A DNA stretch of 64,000 bases from contig CAZYQW010000045.1 in NCBI GenBank assembly GCA_964649825.1, forward strand, positions 1 through 64,000. Direction: 5' to 3'. Position 1 is the stretch's first letter. Every line of letters starts with the position of its first letter. Positions 8,761 to 16,505 of the stretch are shown here, in pieces. The translations under genes were made by a program, and so were the position numbers. The notes under the pieces were generated by a model. That model was not told the DNA's origin, searched no databases, and worked only from the letters and a program-made list of their open reading frames with translations. Source of the DNA: CAZYQW01 sp964649825. Its GTDB lineage: Bacteria > Planctomycetota > B15-G4 > JADJEK01.

Positions 8761-9617
8761 CAGCGGCTCGCCGCCGCCTCGCGCTCGGCCGCGATCGCGC
8801 GGATCCGATCCACGACCGAGTGGATCAGCTCGTCCGGCGTCGACGCTCCGGCCGAGACCCCGACCGACTTCGCGCCGTCGAACCACTCGGGTGCCATGTC
8901 GTCCGCCGTCGCGACCTGGTACGTCCGCGGGTTCAGCGACTTGCCGATGCTGGTCAGCCGCTTCGTGTTGGCGCTCGTGAACGAGCCGACGATGACGACG
9001 ACGTCGTGCGCGACCGCGAGCTCGCGAATCTCCTCCTGGTTGCGTCGCGTCGGGAAGCAGATGGTGTTGATGAAGCGGAGATCGACCACTTTGCGGTAGA
9101 GCACGTTCAGGACGGCGACGACGTTCTCGAGCATCTGCGTCGATTGGGACACGACGCCGGCCCGCCGCATCCGCGGCAGCTTCTCGGCCTCGTCCGGCCC
9201 GTTCACGATCAAGACGTCCGCGACGTGGCTCGCGATCCCGACCACCTCGTCGTGGCCGTGGTCCCCGACGATGATGACGCGCCGCCCCTCCTTCGCCAGC
9301 TCGATCACCTCGGCGTGGATCTTCGACACGAGCGGGCAGGTCCCGTCCAGGATGTTCACCTGGTTGGACTGCGCCGCCGCCCACGTCTCGACCGCCGTCC
9401 CATGCGCGCGGAACAGGAGCGGCGCGTCCTTCGCCTCGTCGAGGCTGTTCACGACCTTGACGCCGGCGGCCGCGAGCCGCTGCACGACGACCTCGTTGTG
9501 GACGATGTCGCCGAGCATGTAGACGGACCCGTACCTCTTCGCGCTCTCCAGCGCGAGCTCGACGGCATCGCGAACTCCGAAGCAGTACCCGGCGTGCTGG
9601 GCGAGCTCGATCTGCAT
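8760..9617 (-). CDS. ispH: 4-hydroxy-3-methylbut-2-enyl diphosphate reductase
   Basis: The product has 285 residues, the usual size for IspH (LytB). It catalyses the last step of the MEP pathway, reducing HMBPP to IPP and DMAPP with a [4Fe-4S] cluster. The three cluster cysteines are seen in 'HAGYCFGVRDA', 'LDGTCPLVSK' and 'NTICFPTRRNQEE'. The substrate-binding histidines lie in 'GDIVHNEVVV' and 'FRAHGTA', and the catalytic Glu in 'GHDEVVG'. The start ATG at 9617 is preceded by GAGGA. The window also holds dxs and ispA, so the MEP route feeds polyprenyl synthesis here. The repeat-rich surface protein directly downstream is an odd operon partner. Confidence 0.95.
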   Translation of the reverse strand: MQIELAQHAGYCFGVRDAVELALESAKRYGSVYMLGDIVHNEVVVQRLAAAGVKVVNSLDEAKDAPLLFRAHGTAVETWAAAQSNQVNILDGTCPLVSKIHAEVIELAKEGRRVIIVGDHGHDEVVGIASHVADVLIVNGPDEAEKLPRMRRAGVVSQSTQMLENVVAVLNVLYRKVVDLRFINTICFPTRRNQEEIRELAVAHDVVVIVGSFTSANTKRLTSIGKSLNPRTYQVATADDMAPEWFDGAKSVGVSAGASTPDELIHSVVDRIRAIAAEREAAASR

Positions 9618-9724
9618 GGCGATCCTCGAGAGGATGGGGAAACAACATGTTAACGCGCCGAGGCGTCCGTTTCACGACGTGTCAGGCCCTTCTCGGCGCC
9701 CCGCTCCGCCGCCGATCGAATGCC

Positions 9725-9759
9725 GCGCGAAGACTCGAACGCGCTCCTAGAATGACTCC
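9725..9759 (+). promoter_or_regulatory. probable leaderless promoter of the RluA-type gene
   Basis: TAGAAT (9748-9753) lies six bases before the ATG at 9760, and there is no Shine-Dalgarno sequence. Transcription would then start at or next to the start codon. A 22-base element at 9725-9746 (GCGCGAAG, three bases, CGAACGCGCTC) recurs with 19 of 22 bases identical upstream of the ThiF gene. Confidence 0.45.
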
Positions 9760-10788
9760 ATGCCGCGCCGTCAGACGTTCGTCGTCACTCCCGACCACAA
9801 GCACATCCGGCCGTACCAGTTCCTGTGCCGCGAATTGGACGCGCGGCCGGCGATCGTCCGGCGGCTCATCAACGAGGGGCACGTCACGATCGACGGCACC
9901 GAGGACGCCCTGAACCGGCCCTTGAAGTCGGGGAACGTCGTCGACGTGGTCTGGTCGGACGAACTCCTCCGCGCGTCGCGCGAGCGTTCCCAGGAACGGC
10001 GGGTCGAGGTGCTCTACGAGGGCCACAGCTCCATCGTCGTGGCGAAGCCGGCCGGCGTCTCCGTGGTGCCGGAGCGACGCCGCGGCCAGAAGACCGTCCT
10101 CGACCTGCTGCCGCCCTCGATCGCGACGTCACCCGGCTCGGGCCAGCGGCCGAAGGTCGTCCATCGCCTCGACAAGCACACGAGCGGCGCGCTGCTCCTC
10201 GCCCGCGACCGGAACGCGAAGCGCGAGCTCTGCCTCGCGTTCTTCGAGCATCGCGTCCACAAGGAGTACCTGGCGCTGGTGCGCGGAGTGGTCCGCACGC
10301 CGGAACAGGAGATCACGGCACGAATCGGCAAGCACACCAAGCATGCCCTCCGGATGCAGATCGACGAACGGCACGGGCGCGAGGCGATGACGCGCGTGAC
10401 GGTGGAGCGGCGGTTCGACGGCTACACGTTGCTGCGCGCGAGCCCGATCACCGGTCGCACGCACCAGATCCGAGTCCACCTCGCGCACATCGGGTTTCCG
10501 ATCCTCGGCGACCAGCTCTATGGCGGGCGCCCGGAGGTGTTCCTGTCGGACCTCAAGCGCGGATTCCGGGCGAAACGCGGCCGCCGCGAGAAGCCGATTC
10601 TCGCGCGGCAGGCGCTCCATTGCGAGGTGCTTCAGTTCGACGACCCCGGCGGCGCACGGGACGTGCGGGTCACGGCGCCGATCCCCTCGGACCTCCAGGT
10701 GCTGCTGCGGCACCTGGAACGGTACCGCCCCCTGACGTCCCGGACGTCAGAGGTGGCGGACGACGACGATCAGCCGCTCGTGAGCTGA
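9760..10788 (+). CDS. RluA-family 23S rRNA pseudouridine synthase
   Basis: The product has 342 residues. An N-terminal S4 RNA-binding domain (residues ~20-75, 'RRLINEGHVTIDGTEDALN') is followed by the RluA catalytic domain. The catalytic Asp lies in 'VHRLDKHTSGALLLARD', and the family signature 'GRTHQIRVHLAHIGFPILG' is complete. It converts uridine to pseudouridine in rRNA. S4 plus catalytic domain favours the RluC/RluD branch over RluA proper, but the target site cannot be decided. The basic C-terminal insertion ('KRGFRAKRGRREKP') is common in this branch. It diverges from ispH across 142 bases. Its 3' end overlaps the 3' end of rpmH on the other strand by 19 bases. Confidence 0.92.
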   Translation: MPRRQTFVVTPDHKHIRPYQFLCRELDARPAIVRRLINEGHVTIDGTEDALNRPLKSGNVVDVVWSDELLRASRERSQERRVEVLYEGHSSIVVAKPAGVSVVPERRRGQKTVLDLLPPSIATSPGSGQRPKVVHRLDKHTSGALLLARDRNAKRELCLAFFEHRVHKEYLALVRGVVRTPEQEITARIGKHTKHALRMQIDERHGREAMTRVTVERRFDGYTLLRASPITGRTHQIRVHLAHIGFPILGDQLYGGRPEVFLSDLKRGFRAKRGRREKPILARQALHCEVLQFDDPGGARDVRVTAPIPSDLQVLLRHLERYRPLTSRTSEVADDDDQPLVS

Positions 10789-10904
10789 CGTCCACGGCGG
10801 CGGCGCCGGGCGATCACCTTGCGTCCGCCCTTGGTCTTGCGGCGGTAGCGGAACCCCGTCATGCGCTTCTTCTTCAGATTGGATCGTCGCAGGTTGAGCT
10901 TCAC
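10770..10904 (-). CDS. rpmH: large ribosomal subunit protein bL34
   Basis: This short gene encodes 44 residues from a GTG start at 10904. The sequence 'SNLKKKRMTGFRYRRKTKGG', followed by 'RKVIARRRRRGRQL', matches the conserved core of bL34 (GFR.R..T..GR.V...RR.KGR). The first residues, 'MKLNLRR', are unlike the usual MKRTFQP opening. No in-frame ATG lies upstream. bL34 is a small basic protein bound to 23S rRNA. In most bacteria rpmH is followed by rnpA near dnaA and oriC. Here the downstream position is taken by the convergent RluA-type gene and neither rnpA nor dnaA is close. The overlap with that gene is 19 bases, stop to stop. Confidence 0.9.
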   Translation of the reverse strand: MKLNLRRSNLKKKRMTGFRYRRKTKGGRKVIARRRRRGRQLTSG

Positions 10905-11101
10905 GGTCGGGCCCCGCTGGTGAGTGACAGCAAACCGGATACAGAACCGGGCAGATTAGCGGCGGGCGACCGAAGACTCAAGGGGCGACCTGCCTCGGGG
11001 TCTTCGTCCGTCTTCACCGCACGGTCGGGACGAGCCGCAGGTCGCGTTAGGGCTCGGCCCGGCGCGCCGGCGGGCACCTCGAGGCGATCGATCTCGAGCG
11101 G

Positions 11102-11364
11102 CTAACCATCCTCGAACTCCTCCCACGTCCACGAGTGGACGCCCAGCCGAGCGCCGGAGACCGGCTCGCCCCACCTCGAACTCGACGACGCCGCCGCCGC
11201 GGAACGTCGTCGTCCCACCCGCACCAGGAGATCGCCGGCGCAAAGTCCGGGTGATCGGTGAGTACCACGTCGAAATCGACGCACGCGCGCCCTCGATCGT
11301 CGGTCACCGTGGACCATCGCCCCCCCGTGGTCGCGAAGACTGTCACCCGGATTCGACCGCCCAT
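11102..11364 (-). pseudogene. frame-broken small gene of unknown function
   Basis: Three successive minus-strand frames join into one protein-like sequence of about 86 residues. From the ATG at 11364 the first frame gives 'RIRVTVFATTGGRW' and 'DHPDFAPAISWCGW'. After one extra base near 11205 the sequence continues 'FRGGGVVEFEVG'. After another near 11168 it ends 'EPVSGARLGVHSWTWEEF' and a TAG at 11102. Outside these joins each frame turns into Arg/Ser-rich nonsense, which is why I read it as one gene with two single-base insertions. These may be real decay or sequencing errors. The family is not recognised. Confidence 0.45.
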
Positions 11365-11461
11365 TCGACCGACAACGCCCTGCGGCCCGACTAGAACTAG
11401 AACGATCTGCGTCGTCGCGCACCGGACGTCGAGTGCACGCGCGAACGATCGGTCGATCACT

Positions 11462-11776
11462 ATGCGCATCGAGGCGAAATACCGACTGGCGGTGCTCGTC
11501 GTTCTGGCCGGGATCCTCGGCGTGAGCGCACTCTTCCTGCGGCTCGCGCGATCGCTTGGCCAGTCGCAGGTGTCGCTGAGCAATCTCCCCGCGTCGGTCG
11601 TGCGCGCCGTCGCGGAGCGAGCCGGGAGCGCAATCGTCTTGGTGCAGATCGACGAGAGGGAGACACCGTGCGGACGCCGGACCTTCGTCGTCCACCTCGA
11701 GCACCCGAGCGGTTCGTCGGAGCGCCTGTGGCTCGCGGAGGACGGATCGGACTGGAGCTTCGCGCGGCGCCGCTAG
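11462..11776 (+). CDS. small membrane-anchored protein of unknown function
   Basis: The product has 104 residues. After 'MRIEAKYR' there is one hydrophobic helix (residues ~9-27, 'LAVLVVLAGILGVSALFL'). An ~75-residue soluble part follows ('LPASVVRAVAERAGSAIVLV', 'RTFVVHLEHPSGSSERLWL'). The soluble part has the alpha-beta-beta feel of a small PepSY-like domain, but I cannot assign a family. It lies 30 bases upstream of the ABC ATPase gene on the same strand and is probably the first gene of that operon. Its own Shine-Dalgarno is weak. Confidence 0.65.
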   Translation: MRIEAKYRLAVLVVLAGILGVSALFLRLARSLGQSQVSLSNLPASVVRAVAERAGSAIVLVQIDERETPCGRRTFVVHLEHPSGSSERLWLAEDGSDWSFARRR

Positions 11777-11806
11777 GCGCTTGGCGCCATCGGAGAGAGA
11801 GACTGC

Positions 11807-13609
11807 ATGTCGATCGAGCTCGAGCACCTGACGAAGCGATACCAGGGTACGCCCGTCGTGGACAACGTCTCGCTCCACGTCGGGTCGGGCGAGTTCTTCG
11901 TCCTGCTCGGCCCGAGCGGCAGCGGCAAGAGCACGCTGCTGCGCATGATCGCCGGCCTCGCCGACGTCGAGGAGGGTACGGTGCGGCTGCATGGCCGCGA
12001 CGTCACGAACGAGTCGCCGAAGGACCGCGGGATCGGCTTCGTCTTCCAACACTACGGGTTGTTCCGCCACATGACGGTCGCGGACAACGTCGAGTTCGCG
12101 CTGAGCGTGCGGAAGGTGCCGGCGCGGCGTCGCCGCGAGCGGCGCGAGGAGCTTCTGCAGCTCGTCGGGCTTTCGGGCTTCGCCGGACGCTACCCCGCGC
12201 AGCTCTCGGGCGGCCAGCAGCAGCGGGTCGCGCTCGCCCGTTCCCTCGCACACGAGCCCGAAGTCCTGCTGCTCGACGAACCATTCGGCGCGCTCGACAC
12301 GAAGATCCGCGTCGAGCTGCGGCAGGCCCTGCGCGCCATCCAGCGGGAGCTCGCGCTCACCACCGTCTTCGTCACCCACGACCAAGAGGAGGCGTTCGAC
12401 CTCGCCGACCGGCTCGCCGTCCTCCGCGAGGGACGGCTGCTCGAGGTGGGCGAGCCGCAGGAGCTGTACCTGCGGCCGCGCTCGCCGTTCGTCGCCACCT
12501 TCCTCGGCGCGGCAAACGTCCTCGTCGGCGAGTCATCGGCCCACGCGGTCCGCCTCGGGCCGGTCGAGCTCGCGATCGCCACCGAGCTGGCCTCCGGACG
12601 GACACCGCGGCGAGCGCAGGTCCTCGTACGGCCCGAGGACGTCGAGCTCTCGCGTCACGCGCTCGGCGATCAACCCCGCCTCGGGCGCGGGATCGTCGAG
12701 CGACGCGCGGCAATCGCCGGCTTCGAGCGGGTCCGGCTCCGCTTGCCGCGCCTGCCCGGCGTCCGCCCGGTCGCGCCCGCGCCGCCGTTCGGCGCCGATC
12801 ATCTGCTCGTCGACGCGACGCGCCCCCAGCACGAGGCGATGCGCCACCCGCTCGGCGAAGGGGACGAGACGTGGGTGGCCGTGCGGCGGTTCCACGTGCT
12901 CGCTCCGGCGAGCCTGCGCATCCTGATCGACTCCGGCTCGACCCCGCCAGCGCGGGCGGCGGGTGAGCTCGGACGCCTCCTCGCGACCCGCGTCGACGCA
13001 CACACGACGCTCCTCTCGGACGGATCCGCCGCCCCGCACGATGACCAGTCGATCGCGGAGCAGCGCGAGCTCGGCGCGGAGACCGAGCGGCCCGACGACG
13101 CGTTCGACATGGCGGTGCTCGGGCTCGACGCGGAGAGAATCGGCGATCGGATCGACTGGCTCGTGCGCATCCGCCACCACCTTCTGCTCGTCCCCGAGGC
13201 CACGGCGCCGCCGTGCCGCTTCCTCGTCTGCGTCACGGTGGGAGAGCCGGGGAAGGCGCACGTGCGGTTCGCGGAGCGCCTCGCGTGGCAGCTCGGCGCG
13301 TCCGCCACGGTGCTCACCGTGCTCGATGGGTCGGACGAGAACGACGCCCCGCGCTCGCCGCACGTCGATCGCTTCCTGGCCGCGTGCACGCGCGCCCTGT
13401 CCGCCCGCGGGGTCGTGGCGCGCTCGTGCGTACGGCGCGGCCCGGTGGTCGACGAAATCCTCGCCGAGCTCAACGAAGGAGGGCACGACATGCTCGTGGT
13501 CGGGACCCCGGTGGACGGCGGCGAGGACCGTCACACGCAGCGCCTCGGCGGCGTCGTCGAGCGGCTGATCCGAGAGGTGCGGCGGCCGTTGCTGATCGTG
13601 AAGCGATGA
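11807..13609 (+). CDS. cysA: sulfate-type ABC transporter ATPase fused to C-terminal Usp-like domains
   Basis: The product has 600 residues; CysA proteins usually have about 350. Residues 1-235 form an ABC ATPase: Walker A 'GPSGSGKST' (35-43), signature 'LSGGQQQR' (~134), Walker B 'VLLLDEPFGALD', and the switch His in 'VFVTHDQEEAFD'. A TOBE-like region follows ('VLVRPEDVELSR'). The last ~240 residues resemble universal stress protein folds. The final unit is clear: 'CRFLVCVTVGEPGKAHVRFA', 'GHDMLVVGTPVDGGEDRH', 'VRRPLLIVKR'. A more degenerate copy seems to precede it ('LRILIDSGSTPPARAAGELG' to 'RIRHHLLLVPE'). It powers uptake with the two permeases downstream. GGAGAGAGA precedes the ATG. The stop overlaps an upstream ATG option for the next gene. 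Confidence 0.9.
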   Translation: MSIELEHLTKRYQGTPVVDNVSLHVGSGEFFVLLGPSGSGKSTLLRMIAGLADVEEGTVRLHGRDVTNESPKDRGIGFVFQHYGLFRHMTVADNVEFALSVRKVPARRRRERREELLQLVGLSGFAGRYPAQLSGGQQQRVALARSLAHEPEVLLLDEPFGALDTKIRVELRQALRAIQRELALTTVFVTHDQEEAFDLADRLAVLREGRLLEVGEPQELYLRPRSPFVATFLGAANVLVGESSAHAVRLGPVELAIATELASGRTPRRAQVLVRPEDVELSRHALGDQPRLGRGIVERRAAIAGFERVRLRLPRLPGVRPVAPAPPFGADHLLVDATRPQHEAMRHPLGEGDETWVAVRRFHVLAPASLRILIDSGSTPPARAAGELGRLLATRVDAHTTLLSDGSAAPHDDQSIAEQRELGAETERPDDAFDMAVLGLDAERIGDRIDWLVRIRHHLLLVPEATAPPCRFLVCVTVGEPGKAHVRFAERLAWQLGASATVLTVLDGSDENDAPRSPHVDRFLAACTRALSARGVVARSCVRRGPVVDEILAELNEGGHDMLVVGTPVDGGEDRHTQRLGGVVERLIREVRRPLLIVKR

Positions 13610-13656
13610 CGCGCCGCCCGCCCCGACCCAACGTCCCTGGATTCGGAGACCCGAAG

Positions 13657-14775
13657 ATGAACCGCTTCCTCCCCGCGTTCCTCCGAGCGGTCACCGTATC
13701 GCTCCCGCTCGCGCCGCTCGTGCTCGTCGCCGCCGGCTGCGAGCCTTCGCACGACTCCAAGCGCCGCGCCGGCGACCCTGCGCCCGCCCAGAACGCCGTC
13801 GAGATCCTGAACGTCTCGTACGACCCGACCCGCGAGCTCTACGAGGAGTTCAACGAGAAGTTCCGCCGGCATTGGCGCGAGCGCACCGGCCAGGAGGTGA
13901 CGATCCGACAGTCCCACGGTGGCGCGGGCAAGCAGGCCCGCGCGGTCATCGACGGGCTGCCCGCCGACGTCGTCACGCTCGCGCTGGCGTACGACATCGA
14001 TGCGATCCACGCGAAGGCGGGACGGATCGCCGCCGACTGGCAATCGCGGTTCCCGGAGAACAGCTGCCCCTACACCTCCACGATCGTGCTGCTCGTCCGC
14101 AAGGGGAACCCGAAGGAGATCCGTGACTGGGACGACCTGGTCCGGGCCGGGATCGCGCCGATCACGCCGAACCCCAAGACGTCGGGCGGCGCGCGCTGGA
14201 ACTTCCTTGCCGCGTGGGGGTTCGCGATGGCGCGAGAGCTGGGCGGTCTCGAGCAGGTACGGGCGGCCCCCGCCGACGCGCGCGCGCGCGCCGAGGGCGC
14301 GGCGCTCGAGTTCGTCACTCGGCTCTACCGTCAAGTGCCGGTGCTCGACTCCGGCGCCCGCGGCTCGACCAACACGTTCGTCCAGAAGGGGATCGGCGAC
14401 GTTCTGCTCGCGTGGGAGAACGAAGCCTTCCTTGCCGCGCGCGAACTCGGCCCCGAGAGCTTCGAAATCGTGGTGCCGACGATGAGCATCCTCGCGGAGC
14501 CGCCGGTCGCGGTCGTGGACGAAGTGGTCGACCGGCGCGGTGCGCGGGCGGTCGCGGAGGCCTACCTCGAGCACCTCTTCAGTGCGGACGGGCAAGAGCT
14601 GGCCGCGAAGCACTTCTATCGGCCGCGCGACCCGACCGTGGCGGCGCGCTTCGCGGACCGGTTCCCGCCGATCGATCTGTTCACCGTCGACGAGCTCTTC
14701 GGCGGATGGGACCGCGCGCAGCGGGAGCACTTCGCCGACGGCGGAACGTTCGACCGCATCTTCACGGGCCAGTGA
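13657..14775 (+). CDS. sbp: sulfate-binding lipoprotein of the ABC transporter
   Basis: The product has 372 residues from the ATG at 13657, which has GGAG eight bases upstream. An alternative ATG at 13606 overlaps the ATPase stop (ATGA). The signal peptide ends in a lipobox, 'LVLVAAGC', so the protein is probably lipid-anchored. The mature part carries Sbp/CysP motifs: 'ILNVSYDPTRELYEEFN', 'QSHGGAGKQARAVIDG', 'PKTSGGARWNFLAAWGF' and 'GARGSTNTFVQKGIGDVLLA'. It captures sulfate or thiosulfate outside the cytoplasmic membrane and delivers it to CysT/CysW. Molybdate or tungstate cannot be excluded, but the motifs fit the sulfate branch. Confidence 0.93.
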   Translation: MNRFLPAFLRAVTVSLPLAPLVLVAAGCEPSHDSKRRAGDPAPAQNAVEILNVSYDPTRELYEEFNEKFRRHWRERTGQEVTIRQSHGGAGKQARAVIDGLPADVVTLALAYDIDAIHAKAGRIAADWQSRFPENSCPYTSTIVLLVRKGNPKEIRDWDDLVRAGIAPITPNPKTSGGARWNFLAAWGFAMARELGGLEQVRAAPADARARAEGAALEFVTRLYRQVPVLDSGARGSTNTFVQKGIGDVLLAWENEAFLAARELGPESFEIVVPTMSILAEPPVAVVDEVVDRRGARAVAEAYLEHLFSADGQELAAKHFYRPRDPTVAARFADRFPPIDLFTVDELFGGWDRAQREHFADGGTFDRIFTGQ

Positions 14776-14794
14776 CCGCGCCCGACGAGGAGCT

Positions 14795-15631
14795 ATGCGA
14801 CGTCACCGAAATCACCACGTCCTTCCCGGCTTGGGGTTGACGCTCGGCTTCACGGTCTTCTACACGACCGTGATCGTGCTCGTCCCGCTCGCCGGCCTGT
14901 TCGTGAAGTCGGCGGGCCTCGGCGCGGGTGCCCTGTGGGAGGAGGTCACCCGCCCGCGAGCGCGGGCGGCGTACGCGCTCAGCCTCGGAGCGTCGTTCGC
15001 GGCAGCCTGTATCAACGTCGTCTTCGGTTCCGTGGTCGCGTGGGTACTGGTGCGGTATCGATTCCCGGGACGGCGCCTCTTGGACGCCCTCGTCGACCTG
15101 CCGTTCGCCCTGCCGACCGCGGTCTCCGGCATCGCGCTCACCACGCTCCTCGCCGAGAACGGCGCCGTCGGGCGTCTCCTCGCGCCGCTTGGCATCCGCG
15201 TCGCGTTCACGCGGCTCGGCATCGTCGTCGCGCTCGTCTTCATCGGCCTGCCGTTCGTGGTCCGCACGGTGCAGACGGCGGTCCAGGATCTCTCGCACGA
15301 GACCGAGGAGGCCGCGGCAACGCTTGGCGCCGGCCGCTGGCCCACGTTCCGCCGCGTGCTGCTCCCCGCCCTGATGCCGGCGATCCTCGCCGGCTTCGCG
15401 ATGGCGTTCGCGCGCGCCGTCGGCGAGTATGGCTCGATCGTGTTCATCGCTGGCAACATGCCGATGAAGACCGAGATCCTCCCGCTCCTGATCGTCACCG
15501 AGCTCGAGCAGTACGACTACATCGGCGCGACCGCACTCGGCGCGGCGATGCTCGTGCTTTCGTTCGTTCTGCTGCTCGTCACGAACCTGCTCCAGGGCTG
15601 GCGCGCCGCGAAGCCCAAGGCGAGGTCCTGA
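14795..15631 (+). CDS. cysT: sulfate ABC transporter permease subunit CysT
   Basis: The product has 278 residues with about six membrane helices, starting at 'LGLTLGFTVFYTTVIVLVPL'. The EAA loop that docks on the ATPase is 'ETEEAAATLGAGRWPTFRRV'. The segment 'LPFALPTAVSGIALTTLL' is typical of CysT/CysU. The ATG at 14795 has GAGGAG close upstream. The gene follows the binding protein by 19 bases and is followed by cysW after one base. Confidence 0.92.
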   Translation: MRRHRNHHVLPGLGLTLGFTVFYTTVIVLVPLAGLFVKSAGLGAGALWEEVTRPRARAAYALSLGASFAAACINVVFGSVVAWVLVRYRFPGRRLLDALVDLPFALPTAVSGIALTTLLAENGAVGRLLAPLGIRVAFTRLGIVVALVFIGLPFVVRTVQTAVQDLSHETEEAAATLGAGRWPTFRRVLLPALMPAILAGFAMAFARAVGEYGSIVFIAGNMPMKTEILPLLIVTELEQYDYIGATALGAAMLVLSFVLLLVTNLLQGWRAAKPKARS

Positions 15632-15632
15632 G

Positions 15633-16505
15633 ATGGCCGCTCCCGCCACCTCCATCGGCGCGCCGCGCCGTTCGTCCCGCCGGCGGCCCGTCACCGAGGA
15701 GCCGCCGTGGGCGCGACGCGTGCTGATCGCCATCGCCGTCGCCTTCCTCGCGCTCCTCCTCGTCGCGCCGCTCACGCTCGTCTTGACGCAGGCGCTCGCG
15801 AAGGGCTGGCGAGCGTACGTCGCCGCGCTCGTCGAGCCGGACGCCCTCGCGGCGATCCGCCTCACGTTGCTCGCCACCGCGATCGCGGTGCCGCTCAACA
15901 CCGCGTTCGGGCTCGCGGCCGGTTGGTCGCTCGGCAAGTTCCGCTTCCGCGGCCGCCGCCTGCTGATGACGTTGATCGACCTCCCGTTCGCGGTGTCGCC
16001 GGTCGTCGCCGGCCTGGTCTACGTCTTGCTGTTCGGCATGCAGGGATGGCTCGGCCCGTGGCTCGCCGAGCACGACCTGCAGGTCATCTTCGCGACGCCG
16101 GGCATCGTGCTCGCGACGCTCTTCGTCACCTTCCCGTTCGTCGCGCGGGAACTGGTCCCGGTCATGCAGGCGCAGGGCACCCAAGAGGAGGAGGCGGCCC
16201 GCGTGATGGGCGCGGGCGGCTTGCACATGTTCCGGCGCGTCACCCTGCCGAGCGTGAAGTGGGGCTTGTTCTACGGGGTCGTGCTCTGCAACGCGCGAGC
16301 GATGGGCGAGTTCGGCGCGGTGTCGGTGGTGTCTGGCCACATCCGGGGCGCGACGAACACGATGCCGCTCCACGTCGAAGTGCTCTACAACGAGTACGAG
16401 TTCGCGGCCGCCTTCGCGGTGGCGTCGCTGCTCTGCGTCCTCGCGGTCGTCACACTCGCGTTGAAGACGTTCATCGAGCGGCGATCGGCCGAGGAGGCGC
16501 GATGA
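15633..16505 (+). CDS. cysW: sulfate ABC transporter permease subunit CysW
   Basis: The product has 290 residues with a ~28-residue Arg/Pro-rich cytoplasmic start and then about six membrane helices. The EAA loop is 'EEEAARVMGAGGLHMFRRV'. The C-terminal 'GEFGAVSVVSGHIRGATNTM' and 'LHVEVLYNEYEFAAAFAVAS' are hallmark CysW segments. It forms the heterodimeric channel with CysT. Its stop overlaps the start of the histidine kinase gene (ATGA), tying the sensor to the transporter. Confidence 0.92.
   Translation: MAAPATSIGAPRRSSRRRPVTEEPPWARRVLIAIAVAFLALLLVAPLTLVLTQALAKGWRAYVAALVEPDALAAIRLTLLATAIAVPLNTAFGLAAGWSLGKFRFRGRRLLMTLIDLPFAVSPVVAGLVYVLLFGMQGWLGPWLAEHDLQVIFATPGIVLATLFVTFPFVARELVPVMQAQGTQEEEAARVMGAGGLHMFRRVTLPSVKWGLFYGVVLCNARAMGEFGAVSVVSGHIRGATNTMPLHVEVLYNEYEFAAAFAVASLLCVLAVVTLALKTFIERRSAEEAR

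Noticed and set aside
5176..9099. Very long + strand open frame opposite the repeat protein and ispH
   Set aside because: Its residues are Arg/Asp/Ala/His-rich with no motif, a typical antisense frame in GC-rich DNA. The minus strand carries clear domains and the full IspH signature.
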